DNA of 64,000 bases from Streptomyces sp. HUAS 15-9 (GCF_025642155.1 NZ_CP106798.1:2914001-2978000), one strand, 5' to 3'. Shown: positions 33,577 through 42,001, counted from the first letter of the stretch. Numbers and translations are program-made. Notes: generated by a model not told the origin, from the sequence alone.

Positions 33577-34398
33577 ATGTCTGATCCCATCCTTAGCCTG
33601 CCGCCGAATAGCTACCTGCCCAAGTCCGTTCACGCTGAGGCGGATACCTGGCGCGCTGCAAACGACAACGTGATCCGTCTTCAGCGCGAGGGGCGTGAAC
33701 TTGCGGGCGCGCTCCACGCTGCCAAGCTGCGCGACGCTGAGGAGTTCAAGGCTGCTGTCCTGGCTGGCAAGACCCCCGGCAGTGCGGATGCGCATGAGCG
33801 GGAAATTCTCGCGAAGCTGCACAGCGTCGAGCAGGCTCTACTCATCGCCAAGGATGCCCGCTATCGGGCCGGTACTGCGCTGACTGTGGCGCTGCGCTCT
33901 GAGGCGGTACGCCGCCACCTGTACGGCGCTGTGAAGGCCGCATTCGATCCTGCCTACGCCGACTACCTGGCAGCGCTCAGCGAGGCTGAGACGGCAGTCA
34001 ATGCCGCCCATAAGCGTCTGGTCGATTCGACGGCTGCTGTCAGCGTGCTGAAGGCTCTGACCACAGGCACTCCGGTTGCCGTGCTTCCGCTTGCTGCCGG
34101 TTCTCCCCCGGCGTTCGGTGCTGCTCGTGCTGCTGTTGCGGACATTCCCGCCGTGCTTGATTCGCTGGGCGCGTGGGATCTCCCGGACAGGGAGACGGTC
34201 AGGTACGGCGGTGACCCGGCCAAGGATGGCGTGCCCCCATTGCAGCGTCGTGTGAAGCTGCGCAATGGGCGGGTGGTGTCCGTCACGCGAGATTTTGCTG
34301 CCGGTCTTGTCAAGGCTGACGAAATCGCGGAGTACCTCGATGGCTACCCGGCCGAGGAGCCAGCGGAATACCCGATTTCGCTGCCTGACGCCCTGTAG
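33577..34398 (+). CDS. Alanine-rich helical protein of unknown function
   Basis: 273 residues. Long helical/coiled-coil N-terminal two thirds (AEADTWRAANDNVIRLQREGRELAGALHAAK and a second helix pair around 110-160), then a Pro-rich hinge and a charged C-terminal domain. GGAAG precedes the ATG. Elongated helical proteins occupy scaffold or tape positions in phages, but no motif proves this. A GC-rich hairpin follows the stop, separating it from the duplicated-motif gene. Confidence 0.68.
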   Translation: MSDPILSLPPNSYLPKSVHAEADTWRAANDNVIRLQREGRELAGALHAAKLRDAEEFKAAVLAGKTPGSADAHEREILAKLHSVEQALLIAKDARYRAGTALTVALRSEAVRRHLYGAVKAAFDPAYADYLAALSEAETAVNAAHKRLVDSTAAVSVLKALTTGTPVAVLPLAAGSPPAFGAARAAVADIPAVLDSLGAWDLPDRETVRYGGDPAKDGVPPLQRRVKLRNGRVVSVTRDFAAGLVKADEIAEYLDGYPAEEPAEYPISLPDAL

Positions 34399-34411
34399 TA
34401 CGCGCTGAACT

Positions 34412-34442
34412 GGGGTCACCTGGCTGCGCGCCGGGTGGCCCC
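34412..34442 (+). terminator. GC-rich hairpin between two element genes
   Basis: GGGGTCACCTGG can pair with CCGGGTGGCCCC (G-U pairs allowed) around CTGCGCG. No T run. It may attenuate transcription or protect the upstream mRNA end. Confidence 0.45.
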
Positions 34443-34468
34443 CGTACGTGCCTGACCCTGGAGATCAC

Positions 34469-34798
34469 ATGCCTGACCCACACGAGCAGATCAGCCGCAA
34501 TGAACTAGCGCAGCTTTCGCCTGCTGAGATTGTGGCAGCGAAGCGAGAGGGGCGCCTGAATGCCCTTATGGGCGTCCCTGGTGCTGCCTTTGAGGACCCT
34601 GTCATGCGCCGGCCGGACGGGCGAGAAATGGCCCCGGAAGCGGCAGATGCCATCCGGCGTAAGGCTGCCCGCGATGCTGCCGAACGGCTCACAGACGGCA
34701 CGCGACAGCTAACGCGCGAGGAACTCGACGGCATGGTGCCCGAGGAAATCGTCAAGGCCAAGCAGGAGGGGCGCCTAGACGCTCTCCTGGCCGTCTGA
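34469..34798 (+). CDS. Protein with duplicated EL-(M/L)-P-EIV-AK-EGRL motif
   Basis: 109 residues. Two copies of one motif: ELAQLSPAEIVAAKREGRL (near residues 11-29) and ELDGMVPEEIVKAKQEGRL at the C-terminus, followed by DALLAV. ATG at 34469 has GGAG 6 bp upstream, preferred to a GTG at 34448. From memory, this C-terminal motif recurs in actinophage proteins encoded near the capsid gene, so it may be a capsid- or scaffold-binding tag; that link is unverified. Followed by a strong terminator. Confidence 0.72.
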   Translation: MPDPHEQISRNELAQLSPAEIVAAKREGRLNALMGVPGAAFEDPVMRRPDGREMAPEAADAIRRKAARDAAERLTDGTRQLTREELDGMVPEEIVKAKQEGRLDALLAV

Positions 34799-34825
34799 GC
34801 GCCGAGTAGCGCACCCCCTGAATGT

Positions 34826-34850
34826 GGGCCCTGAGCGATTCTCAGGGCCC
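34826..34850 (+). terminator. Strong hairpin terminator
   Basis: Perfect arms GGGCCCTGAG and CTCAGGGCCC around a 5-base loop, 28 bp after the stop of the duplicated-motif gene and followed by CTTGCCTT. It ends the middle operon of the element. Confidence 0.75.
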
Positions 34851-34857
34851 CTTGCCT

Positions 34858-34871
34858 TACGAACTTTCGTA
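34858..34871. promoter_or_regulatory. Palindrome TACGAACTTTCGTA, copy 2
   Basis: Identical to copy 1 and placed just after the terminator, at the start of the 338-bp leader of the TerS-like operon. Two identical sites ahead of two operons point to co-regulation. Confidence 0.65.
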
Positions 34872-35004
34872 CGTGCTTCCGCCCACCACTCACGCGAGAC
34901 GGCACGCAACCAGCCTGGTGGTTGGAACGATCGCGGAGTGTAACCGCCGGCTGTGTCACCTTGCGTAGTGTCCCGCATGTCCGATTCGGGCGGTACGGGT
35001 GGGG

Positions 35005-35062
35005 GTGCACCCTTTGACCCCTAACCCCTCTTGAACGCCTCGGAGGGCGGTCAGGGGTGCAC
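35005..35062. repeat. Inverted repeat in the leader of the TerS-like operon
   Basis: GTGCACCCTTTGACC pairs with the complement of GGTCAGGGGTGCAC, leaving one mismatch/bulge and a loop of about 29 bases. It precedes an A-rich segment and two GTGTTC copies, then a strong ribosome site (GGAGGT) for the TerS-like gene. It may be an operator, an attenuator or a pac-like site. No gene is seen in 34799-35136. Confidence 0.5.
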
Positions 35063-35136
35063 TCGGGGAAAAATACGCAGCGTGTTCAAAAACCCGTGTT
35101 CGCAATGAATCCGTAATCGATAGGAGGTAACTCACC

Positions 35137-35481
35137 GTGGCCAATTCTGAGAACCTGCGTCGTGGCCGTTCTGCCCCTGGCCAGCGACGCACAACCCTAC
35201 CCGCTGAGTGCACCCTGCCCGTTCCCCTGCCACCTGCCCGCGCGGAATCCTGGACCGATGACCAGATAGCCCGGTGGGCCGAATTGTGGCGTGGCCCGTC
35301 AGCGACGCTATGGGACGACGCTTGCCGGGGAATGGTCGCGCTGCTCGTAGAGCTAGAGGCACTGGGAACCAGCGTGAATGCCGCCCAGCTAACCGAGGTG
35401 CGCCGCATTTCCGAGACTCTCCTACTCACCCCCGGTTCGCTTGCTGCCGCCGGTTACGCGCTGGAAGGGTGGCCCGCCTAA
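35137..35481 (+). CDS. Phage terminase small-subunit-like protein
   Basis: 114 residues. The pattern QRRTTLPAE at the N-terminus, then WAELWRGPSATLWDD, and finally EVRRISETLLLTPGSL is that of actinophage TerS proteins as I remember them (LPAEG ... LW-PQA-W ... E-R---LGLTP). GTG start with GGAGGT 8 bp upstream. TerS recognises phage pac/cos DNA; satellites carry their own to redirect the helper's large terminase. No large subunit is present. Alternative: a unique small DNA-binding protein. Identification needs a profile search. Confidence 0.6.
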   Translation: MANSENLRRGRSAPGQRRTTLPAECTLPVPLPPARAESWTDDQIARWAELWRGPSATLWDDACRGMVALLVELEALGTSVNAAQLTEVRRISETLLLTPGSLAAAGYALEGWPA

Positions 35482-35663
35482 TGAGCCAGTCACGACGTCG
35501 AGCAGCCTCAGCGCAGCAGAGTGCGCCGCAATCCGCCGAGAATCGCCCTGCTTTCGGCCCGTGGCCCGAGGGTGATGTGTCCGGCTGGTCTATCTGTGAG
35601 CGTCACGATTTCGGCGTGCAGCCTGATACGTCCTGCCTGCGCTGCCGAGTGGAGGGTTCCTGA
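35481..35663 (+). CDS. Small Cys-rich protein of the mobile element
   Basis: 60 residues; the ATG overlaps the TerS-like stop by 1 base (TAATG). N-terminal half basic and Gln/Ser-rich; C-terminal ICERHDFGVQPDTSCLRCRV holds a C-x2-H...C-x2-C putative zinc site. The next gene starts on its stop codon, so it is cotranslated. No family recognised. Confidence 0.65.
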   Translation: MSQSRRRAASAQQSAPQSAENRPAFGPWPEGDVSGWSICERHDFGVQPDTSCLRCRVEGS

Positions 35664-35920
35664 TGACCCGTCAGGTGACGCTCAGACTCAGCGACGAACA
35701 CGCCGAGATTCTCGACCGGCTAGCTCACGGCGGACGCAACGCGAATGAGACTCTGCGCGCTGCCCTGGTGGCCTATGACGCCCTCTGCCGTGATGCTCAC
35801 GCACTGCGCGCTGTGGGGGCCCCTGGTGGCCTGATTCAGGTTGAGACTCACCTCAGCGCCGAGGGATTCACGTTCGAGCACAAGAGGCCGCTTGTCGGCC
35901 GGAAGGATGAGACAGCGTGA
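35663..35920 (+). CDS. Ribbon-helix-helix-like DNA-binding protein
   Basis: 85 residues. TRQVTLRLSDEHAEILDRLAHGGRNANETLRAAL fits the beta-strand/two-helix RHH fold (CopG/Arc type), with an extra C-terminal part of about 40 residues. Overlaps the previous stop (TGATG) and the next GTG start. Could bind one of the palindromes in the element; target unknown. Confidence 0.68.
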   Translation: MTRQVTLRLSDEHAEILDRLAHGGRNANETLRAALVAYDALCRDAHALRAVGAPGGLIQVETHLSAEGFTFEHKRPLVGRKDETA

Positions 35921-36069
35921 CAAGAGTCCGAGTGAGACTCACGGATGAAGAGTTGGCGGAGATGCTGACTCTGGCCAGCGAAATGGAACTGAGCCCAAAC
36001 CTCGTTATGAAGACTGCACTTGCGCTGCTTGCTGCCGACTGGTGTGCATCGCGCTGTGCACCTGCCTGA
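35917..36069 (+). CDS. Second small ribbon-helix-helix-like protein
   Basis: 50 residues from a GTG overlapping the preceding stop by 4 bp: TRVRVRLTDEELAEMLTLAS then LSPNLVMKTALALLA. Same strand-helix-helix arrangement as its neighbour, suggesting an ancient duplication. The overlapping start makes expression credible despite its length. Confidence 0.6.
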   Translation: MTRVRVRLTDEELAEMLTLASEMELSPNLVMKTALALLAADWCASRCAPA

Positions 36070-36150
36070 GGGCGCGTAACGGCCCCCGTGGCCGCCGACT
36101 ACCCGAGTTGGGTGTTCAGCGGCTACAGGGGCCGTTCTGGCGTTTCTGGG

Positions 36151-36480
36151 CTACGCCCTCATGTCTCGCATCGTTGCGCCAATGTCTCGCCCTGCCTCGC
36201 CGTACGCCAGGAGATCAGGGGCCGGGTTGTTGGCAACGCCCCGCGCAGCAACCTGGATCACCTCACCGAGGGACTCAACTACCCGCGTGAGTACGAAGGT
36301 TGCTTCATCAGCGCTGAGGGTTCCTCCGTCCACCATGGCGGAAGCAAGGCTGTGCCATGCCGTGGCCGACTCCAGCGCGAACACGTCGGCTGCTTTCTCC
36401 AGCGCCCCGCCTGGTTCCGTGAGGGCGTACGCCGTCTTCCCCGTCGCTGGGTCGCTGCCCAAGGGCCGTAGTCTCTCCAT
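36151..36480 (-). CDS. Small leftward protein A of the element's right end
   Basis: 109 residues: RLRPLGSDPATGKTAYALTEPGGALEKAADVFALES, helical with no membrane segment; ends GRDIGATMRDMRA. Start 36480 chosen because the hairpin/SD block just upstream is identical to that of gene B. Divergent from the GntR gene across an array of CCACGG repeats. PICI-like islands often carry accessory or defence genes at this end; nothing specific is recognisable here. Confidence 0.65.
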   Translation of the reverse strand: MERLRPLGSDPATGKTAYALTEPGGALEKAADVFALESATAWHSLASAMVDGGTLSADEATFVLTRVVESLGEVIQVAARGVANNPAPDLLAYGEAGRDIGATMRDMRA

Positions 36481-36481
36481 G

Positions 36482-36500
36482 CCGACTCCAATCCAGTCGG
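36482..36500 (-). promoter_or_regulatory. RBS-sequestering hairpin, copy 1 (leader of gene A)
   Basis: On the mRNA, CCGACT-GGATTGG-AGTCGG forms a 6-bp stem; the SD (GGAG) spans loop and 3' stem, and the AUG follows one base after the hairpin. The same sequence stands before gene B. A candidate translational operator or thermosensor. Confidence 0.6.
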
Positions 36501-36562
36501 TAGGCCCCTGCCTCGCTGTTCTCGCCAGTCCAGCGGAGCGGGGGCCGCTTTCTGTTGCGGAT

Positions 36563-36622
36563 ACACCACGGTACGCCACGGATAACCACGCTGGGCCATG
36601 GTCTGCAAATGCGCGCCACGGT
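36563..36622. repeat. 10-bp-phased CCACGG array between gene A and GntR
   Basis: CCACGG-like hexamers start at 36566, 36576, 36586 (CCACGC), 36596 (CCATGG) and 36616; the slot at 36606 is not conserved. Exactly one helical turn apart, so all face one side of the DNA. The location between divergent genes suggests cooperative repressor binding, most simply by the adjacent GntR protein. Confidence 0.75.
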
Positions 36623-36643
36623 GGACCGGGCGAACCTGGTCGT

Positions 36644-36862
36644 ATGGCTGAGTACGAATGGCAGCGAGTAGCCCGAGCGATCTCCGCTGATATTGAGTCG
36701 GGACGCATCCCCCCTGGCGCTGCCCTGCCGTCGATCCTGCGTCTTGCCCAGCAATACGGCGTGGCTGATCACACAGTGCGGCGTGCGCTGAGGGAGCTGC
36801 GGGAACAGGGGCGTATCGAGACCCTGCCGCACAAGGGGTCGTTTGTGGTCGAGCAGCAGTAA
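36644..36862 (+). CDS. GntR-family winged-helix regulator (DNA-binding domain only)
   Basis: 72 residues: complete GntR winged helix (ARAISADIESGRIPPGAALPS, AQQYGVADHTVRRALRELREQGRIETLPHKGSFVV) with no effector domain. KorSA-type stand-alone GntR repressors regulate actinobacterial integrative elements. ATG at 36644 lies 22 bp from the CCACGG array, predicting autoregulation and control of gene A. Upstream in-frame extension back to 36161 is rejected because it overlaps gene A and the operator array. Confidence 0.82.
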   Translation: MAEYEWQRVARAISADIESGRIPPGAALPSILRLAQQYGVADHTVRRALRELREQGRIETLPHKGSFVVEQQ

Positions 36863-36912
36863 GGCCCAACCCCTGCCGCCTGGCGAGAATCGGGCCCCTG
36901 TGTGACTTCTGG

Positions 36913-37176
36913 TCAGCGCTGGCTCAGAGCCGCGCGCAAGGCTTCTTCCAGTGCCCTTGCCACCGGAGCGTTGAGCCGTTCCCCGCGCATTTCCGCCACG
37001 CCGACAACGTCCTGTACGGCACCGGCCAACTTGCGGACCAGGAGGCAGAGATCATCGCGTGAGACTTCCGGGCGCAGCGCCATGGTCAGTGCGTAGGCGG
37101 CATCGTTGCGCGCCGCTCGGATGATGTGGGTTTCCGCGTACTCCGGTGTCTCGTCCGTGACGCTAGGCTCCGTCAT
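36913..37176 (-). CDS. Small leftward protein B of the element's right end
   Basis: 87 residues: TEPSVTDETPEYAETHIIRAARNDAAYALTMALRP, then helical to LEEALRAALSQR. It shares with protein A the same 25-bp leader and a vague helical pattern (V-R-L-G-V-VVGVAE versus V-SLGEVIQVAA), so they may be distant paralogues. Convergent with GntR. Function unknown. Confidence 0.65.
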   Translation of the reverse strand: MTEPSVTDETPEYAETHIIRAARNDAAYALTMALRPEVSRDDLCLLVRKLAGAVQDVVGVAEMRGERLNAPVARALEEALRAALSQR

Positions 37177-37177
37177 G

Positions 37178-37196
37178 CCGACTCCAATCCAGTCGG
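37178..37196 (-). promoter_or_regulatory. RBS-sequestering hairpin, copy 2 (leader of gene B)
   Basis: Identical to the gene A copy through start codon, stem, loop and a few bases beyond (GTCGGTA on the plus strand), although the coding sequences themselves differ. Conservation of leader but not of gene argues for function as an RNA or DNA site. Confidence 0.6.
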
Positions 37197-37353
37197 TAAG
37201 CCCCGGTGCGGAAGCCTTCACCCTTCCCGCCGGGGCACTGCTTTTCTGGCCTGTTCAGGCTATGCCGGTAACTGCCCGCTCGGGCGCGCGAGTTCGGGCG
37301 CTGACGACACCCTTCCCGACGTCGATTCGCCGCTCTGACCAGGGACTTTGTGG

Positions 37354-37359
37354 TATAAC
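37354..37359 (+). promoter_or_regulatory. -10-like box TATAAC reading out of the right end
   Basis: TGGTATAAC is preceded by TTTG and lies 19 bp inside the right core. No good -35 is visible. In the integrated form it points into comEC; in the circle it would face the integrase start about 60 bp away. Confidence 0.4.
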
Positions 37360-37377
37360 TGGAAGTCACGACCCTTT

Positions 37378-37382
37378 GGGTT
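37378..37382. other. attR core (GGGTT)
   Basis: Right junction. Element sequence ends AGTCACGACCCTTT before the core; comEC resumes with GTCCGCACC. Together with attL the reconstructed attP has arms GACCCTT and AAGGGTC equally spaced around a central TT, the symmetry expected for serine-integrase sites. Confidence 0.8.
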
Positions 37383-39858
37383 GTCCGCACCGCACGAGAT
37401 CAGCGCCAGCCGCGGGGCCGCCAGACGTATCAGGTCCGGATCCTGGTAGGCCGAACCGTGATGGGCGACCTTGAGCACATCCACACCGCCCAGCTCGGCT
37501 GCCGTCGGCGATCTCAACAGCGCCTGCTGGGACGGGGGTTCGAGGTCCCCGAGAAGGAGCATCCGCAGCCCGGCCGAGCGCACGAGCATCGCCACGCTCG
37601 CGTCGTTGGGGCCGTCCGGATCAGGGACCGCCGAGCTCGGCGGCGGCCACAGCACCTGCCAGGACAGCCCACCGGTGCGCCCCTCCTCCCCGGCGACGGC
37701 ATGGGTGAGCCGAATGTGCCGCCGCGCCGCCTCCCTGCGTACGAACTCGGCCTGGTCCGCGGGCTCCTCGAAGCCGGTCGTCTCGATCGCGCCCACCGCA
37801 CGCCCCCGCAGCACACCGGGCAGTCCCGTGACGTGATCCGCGTGGAAGTGGGTCAGCACCACGAGCGGGATCCGGGTGATGCCGAGCTCCCGCAGACAGT
37901 CGTCGACCAGCGCCGGATCGGGTCCGGCGTCCACGACCACCCCCGTGCCCTCCCCCGCCGCCAGCACCGTCGCGTCCCCCTGTCCCACGTCGCACATCGC
38001 GAACCGCCAGCCCGGTGGCGGCCAGCCCGTGATCACCCGGGTCAGCGGTGCCGGCCGCACCACCACGAGCAGAAGCAGAGCCCCGCACACGGCGCACCAC
38101 CACAGGTGCCGCAGCAGCCGTCGGCCGACACACACCAGGACCACCGTGGCCACGGCGAGCATCAGCGCCCCCGGCCAGCTGCCCGGCCAGTCCACTCCCG
38201 CGCCCGGCAGCGCGGCCCCGGCCCGGGCCACCCCGGCGATCCATCCGGCAGGCCAACTCGCGCACCACGCCAGCGCCTTGGCCACCGGTATCGCCACCGG
38301 TGCCGACCCGAGCGCCGCGAACCCGAGCACCGTGGCCGGTGCGACCGCCGCCTCGGCGAGCAGATTGCAGGGCACCGCCACCAGGCTCACCCGCGCCGAC
38401 AGCACGGCGACCACCGGCGCGCACACGGCCTGCGCCGCGGCGGCCGCCGCCAGCGCCTCGGCCAACTCCCGGGCACCCGGCGCCGCCGCAGCGCCGCGCT
38501 CCAGCCCGGCGCGAGCACCAGCAGCGAGCCGGTGGCCAGCACCGAGAGCAGGAACCCGTAACTACGGGCCAGCCACGGGTCGTACAGCACCAGCAGCAGG
38601 ATGGCCGTCGCCAGCGCCGGGACCAGCGATCTGCGGCGTCCCGTCGCCAGGGCGAGCAGCGCCACCGATCCGCAGGCCGCGGCCCGCAGCACGCTCGGGT
38701 CCGGCCGGCACACGACGACGAACCCGGTCGTGAGCGCCGCCGCGAGGAGCGCGGTGGCCCGCAGCGAGATGCCGAGGCGCGGGGCGATCCCGCGGCGCTC
38801 CACGCGCTGGGCCAGGCCGGGCGGTCCGAGGAGCAGGGCGAGCAGGATCGTGAGGTTGCTGCCGGAGACAGCGAGCGTGTGCGCCAGGTCCGTCTCCTTG
38901 AACGCCTCGTCCAGCTCGGGCGTGATCCGTGAGGTGTCCCCGACGACCAGCCCCGGAAGCAGCGCACGGGCATCCGCCGACAGCCCGTCGGTGGCCTCGC
39001 GCAGCCCGGCCCGCAACCGTCCCGCCAGCCGCTGCGGCCCGCTCGGCCCCGCCACGATCTCCGGCACCTGCCGCGCTGTGACCCGCAGCACGGCCGCGGT
39101 CCGGTCCCCGCTCGTCATCACGGGCGCCAGCCGCGCGCTCACCCGCAGCCGGGTCGTGGGCAACAGCCCGAGCCAGGCCGAACGCCCCTGGGGCCGGGCC
39201 GAGGCGGTTCGGGCCGCCGACTCCGGTGGGGGGACATCGCCGTCGACGATCATCAGCACCGGTGTCCGCGTCGTCACGGCCGTCCCGTCGGTCTCCTCGA
39301 CGCTCCGCACCTCCGCGTGGATCAGGACGGCAAGCGGAGCCACGTGATCCCCTCTCACCCGGGGCCTGCTCAGCCAGGGATCGGAGCCGAGTTCGACCTC
39401 GGCGGTCACAGTGGCGTACTGCCGGGCCAGCACGGGCACGGGCCCGCGACGCAGATCCGCTCCATGCAGCCCAGCGGAGACGGCGGCCGCAGCGACGCAG
39501 AGCAATACGGCGGCCGACGCGGTACGCGACAGGGGCCGCACCCAGGCGGACCATGCCCTCGTCGGTGCGGGCAGGGGAGCCGCCCGGTCGTCCGTGTGGC
39601 GTCGTCCGCCCGGTCGTCCGCGTCTTCCCGACGCCAGGAGGAGGCACGCTGTGATCAGGCATGCGGCCACGAGGGCGGCGATCCGGGCGGGCGGCGTGTC
39701 GAGCGTCAGCGCCGCCGTCGCCCAGGCCGCGAGCGCGGGCGGTACCAGGCGCAGGTCCGTCGGGCCTTCCTGCCGCGGGTGCGCGGCGCCCAGCCGTTTT
39801 CCTGAGGCGGCGTGCACATCCACCCGGCCGGTACTGCTGCGGTCGCCGGACACCTGGC

Positions 39859-39862
<4 letters not shown>
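37378..39862 (-). pseudogene. comEC: comEC, 5' part, disrupted by island and by a frameshift
   Basis: Competence/DNA-uptake channel ComEC/Rec2. From ATG 39862 (overlapping the comEA stop by 4 bp) the frame runs through the membrane competence domain (VSGSNLTILLALL, TGFVVVC) but at about 38470-38495 the coding frame shifts: the upstream frame ends in Arg-rich junk while the next frame continues APGARELAEALAAA and the MBL domain (DVGQGDATVL, THFHADHVTG, VAHHGSAYQ). The shift lies in a GCG/CGG run, so an assembly error is possible. The island then removes the last 47 codons, which lie at 28133-28276. Intact length would be about 875 residues. Confidence 0.88.
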
Positions 39863-41067
<1,205 letters not shown>

Positions 41068-41155
41068 CCCGCCGATTCGCGATGATCTTGCTCAATTTCC
41101 GTGGATCAGCGACCGGTTGTGGAAAACTCCGGCACTCGCACGGGTGCGGCAGCTG

Positions 41156-42001
41156 TCATCGCGGGGAGACGACGGCGCCCAGCAGTCCGGGGCCCGTGTG
41201 CGCCCCGATCACCGCCCCGACCTCGCTCACATGCAGGTCGGCCAGTCCGGACACCCGGGTCCGCAGCCGGTCGGCGAGGGCCGACGCCCGGTCGGGGGCG
41301 GCGAGATGATGGACGGCGATGTCGACCTCGGCGGTGCCGGCCCGGTCGGCCACGATCTCCTCCAGCCGGGCGATCGCCTTCGATGCCGTACGCACCTTTT
41401 CGAGGAGTTCGATGCGGCCGCCGTCCAGTTGCAGCAGTGGTTTCACGGCGAGCGCGGAGCCCAGCAGGGCCTGGGCGGCGCCGATGCGGCCGCCGCGGCG
41501 CAGATAGTCGAGCGTGTCGACGTAGAAGTACGCGGAGGTACCTGCGGCCCGCTTCTCCGCGGCCGTGACAGCCTCGTCCACGGTGCCGCCCGCCTCGGCC
41601 GCCTCGGCGGCGGCGAGCGCGCAGAAGCCGAGCGCCATCGCGACCATCCCGGTGTCCACCACCCGCACCGGCACCGGTGCCTCGCGCGCGGCGACGACCG
41701 CCGCGTCGTAGGTGCCCGACAACTCGGCGGAGAGGTGGAGCGAGACGATGCCACTGGCCCCGGACTCGGCGACGCTGCGGTAGGTCTCCGCGAACACCTG
41801 TGGGCCGGGGCGGGAGGTGGTGACCGGGCGCCTCTTCTGCAGTGCCTGGGCGAGGGAGCGGGTCGAGATCTCGGTGCCCTCTTCGAGCGCCTGGTCACCG
41901 ATGACCACCGTCAGGGGCACCGCGGTGATGCCGTGGCGCTCCATCGTCCGCGGCGGCAGGTAGGCCGTTGAATCGGTGACGATCGCGACATGGCGGGACA
42001 T
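41156..42001 (-). CDS. DegV family fatty-acid-binding protein
   Basis: 281 residues. Opens VAIVTDSTAYLP; TSRPGPQVF and the central HLSAELSGTYD are standard DegV motifs, ending with GAVIGAHTGPGLLG. DegV/FakB proteins hold a fatty acid for phosphorylation by the FakA kinase; no fakA is nearby. Same strand as comEA, with an 88-bp gap. Confidence 0.9.
   Translation of the reverse strand: MSRHVAIVTDSTAYLPPRTMERHGITAVPLTVVIGDQALEEGTEISTRSLAQALQKRRPVTTSRPGPQVFAETYRSVAESGASGIVSLHLSAELSGTYDAAVVAAREAPVPVRVVDTGMVAMALGFCALAAAEAAEAGGTVDEAVTAAEKRAAGTSAYFYVDTLDYLRRGGRIGAAQALLGSALAVKPLLQLDGGRIELLEKVRTASKAIARLEEIVADRAGTAEVDIAVHHLAAPDRASALADRLRTRVSGLADLHVSEVGAVIGAHTGPGLLGAVVSPR

Larger units (their letters stand above)
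28272..37382. mobile_element. Integrated ~9.1-kb element, phage-satellite-like, in comEC
   Basis: Boundaries are set by the two halves of comEC and a GGGTT core at both ends. The interior is visibly less G+C-rich, with relaxed third-position bias. Order rightward: serine integrase, 60-residue protein, HTH protein, zinc protein, primase/helicase, candidate origin, small genes, a protein with a duplicated motif, a TerS-like protein, three tiny proteins; then GntR and two leftward genes. There is no FtsK/Tra gene (against an AICE), and no capsid, tail, large terminase or lysin (against a full prophage). Integrase, HTH, primase and TerS without other virion genes is the gene set of phage-inducible chromosomal islands. 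A decayed prophage or integrative plasmid remains possible. Confidence 0.85.

Noticed and set aside
36161..36643. N-terminal extension of the GntR frame
   Set aside because: Overlaps gene A and the CCACGG array; no start signal; GntR domain begins at 36644.
37260..37377. comEC frame extending into the island (KGRDFQLYHKVPG...)
   Set aside because: Random read-through into element DNA after attR; not part of ComEC.
28318..37382. AICE (pSAM2-like) interpretation
   Set aside because: No FtsK-like Tra, no RepSA-type initiator, and a serine integrase inside a protein gene rather than a tRNA gene; GntR resembles KorSA but is not sufficient.
38460..38500. Programmed frameshift in comEC
   Set aside because: No slippery heptamer or downstream pseudoknot evident; a mutation or sequencing error is simpler.
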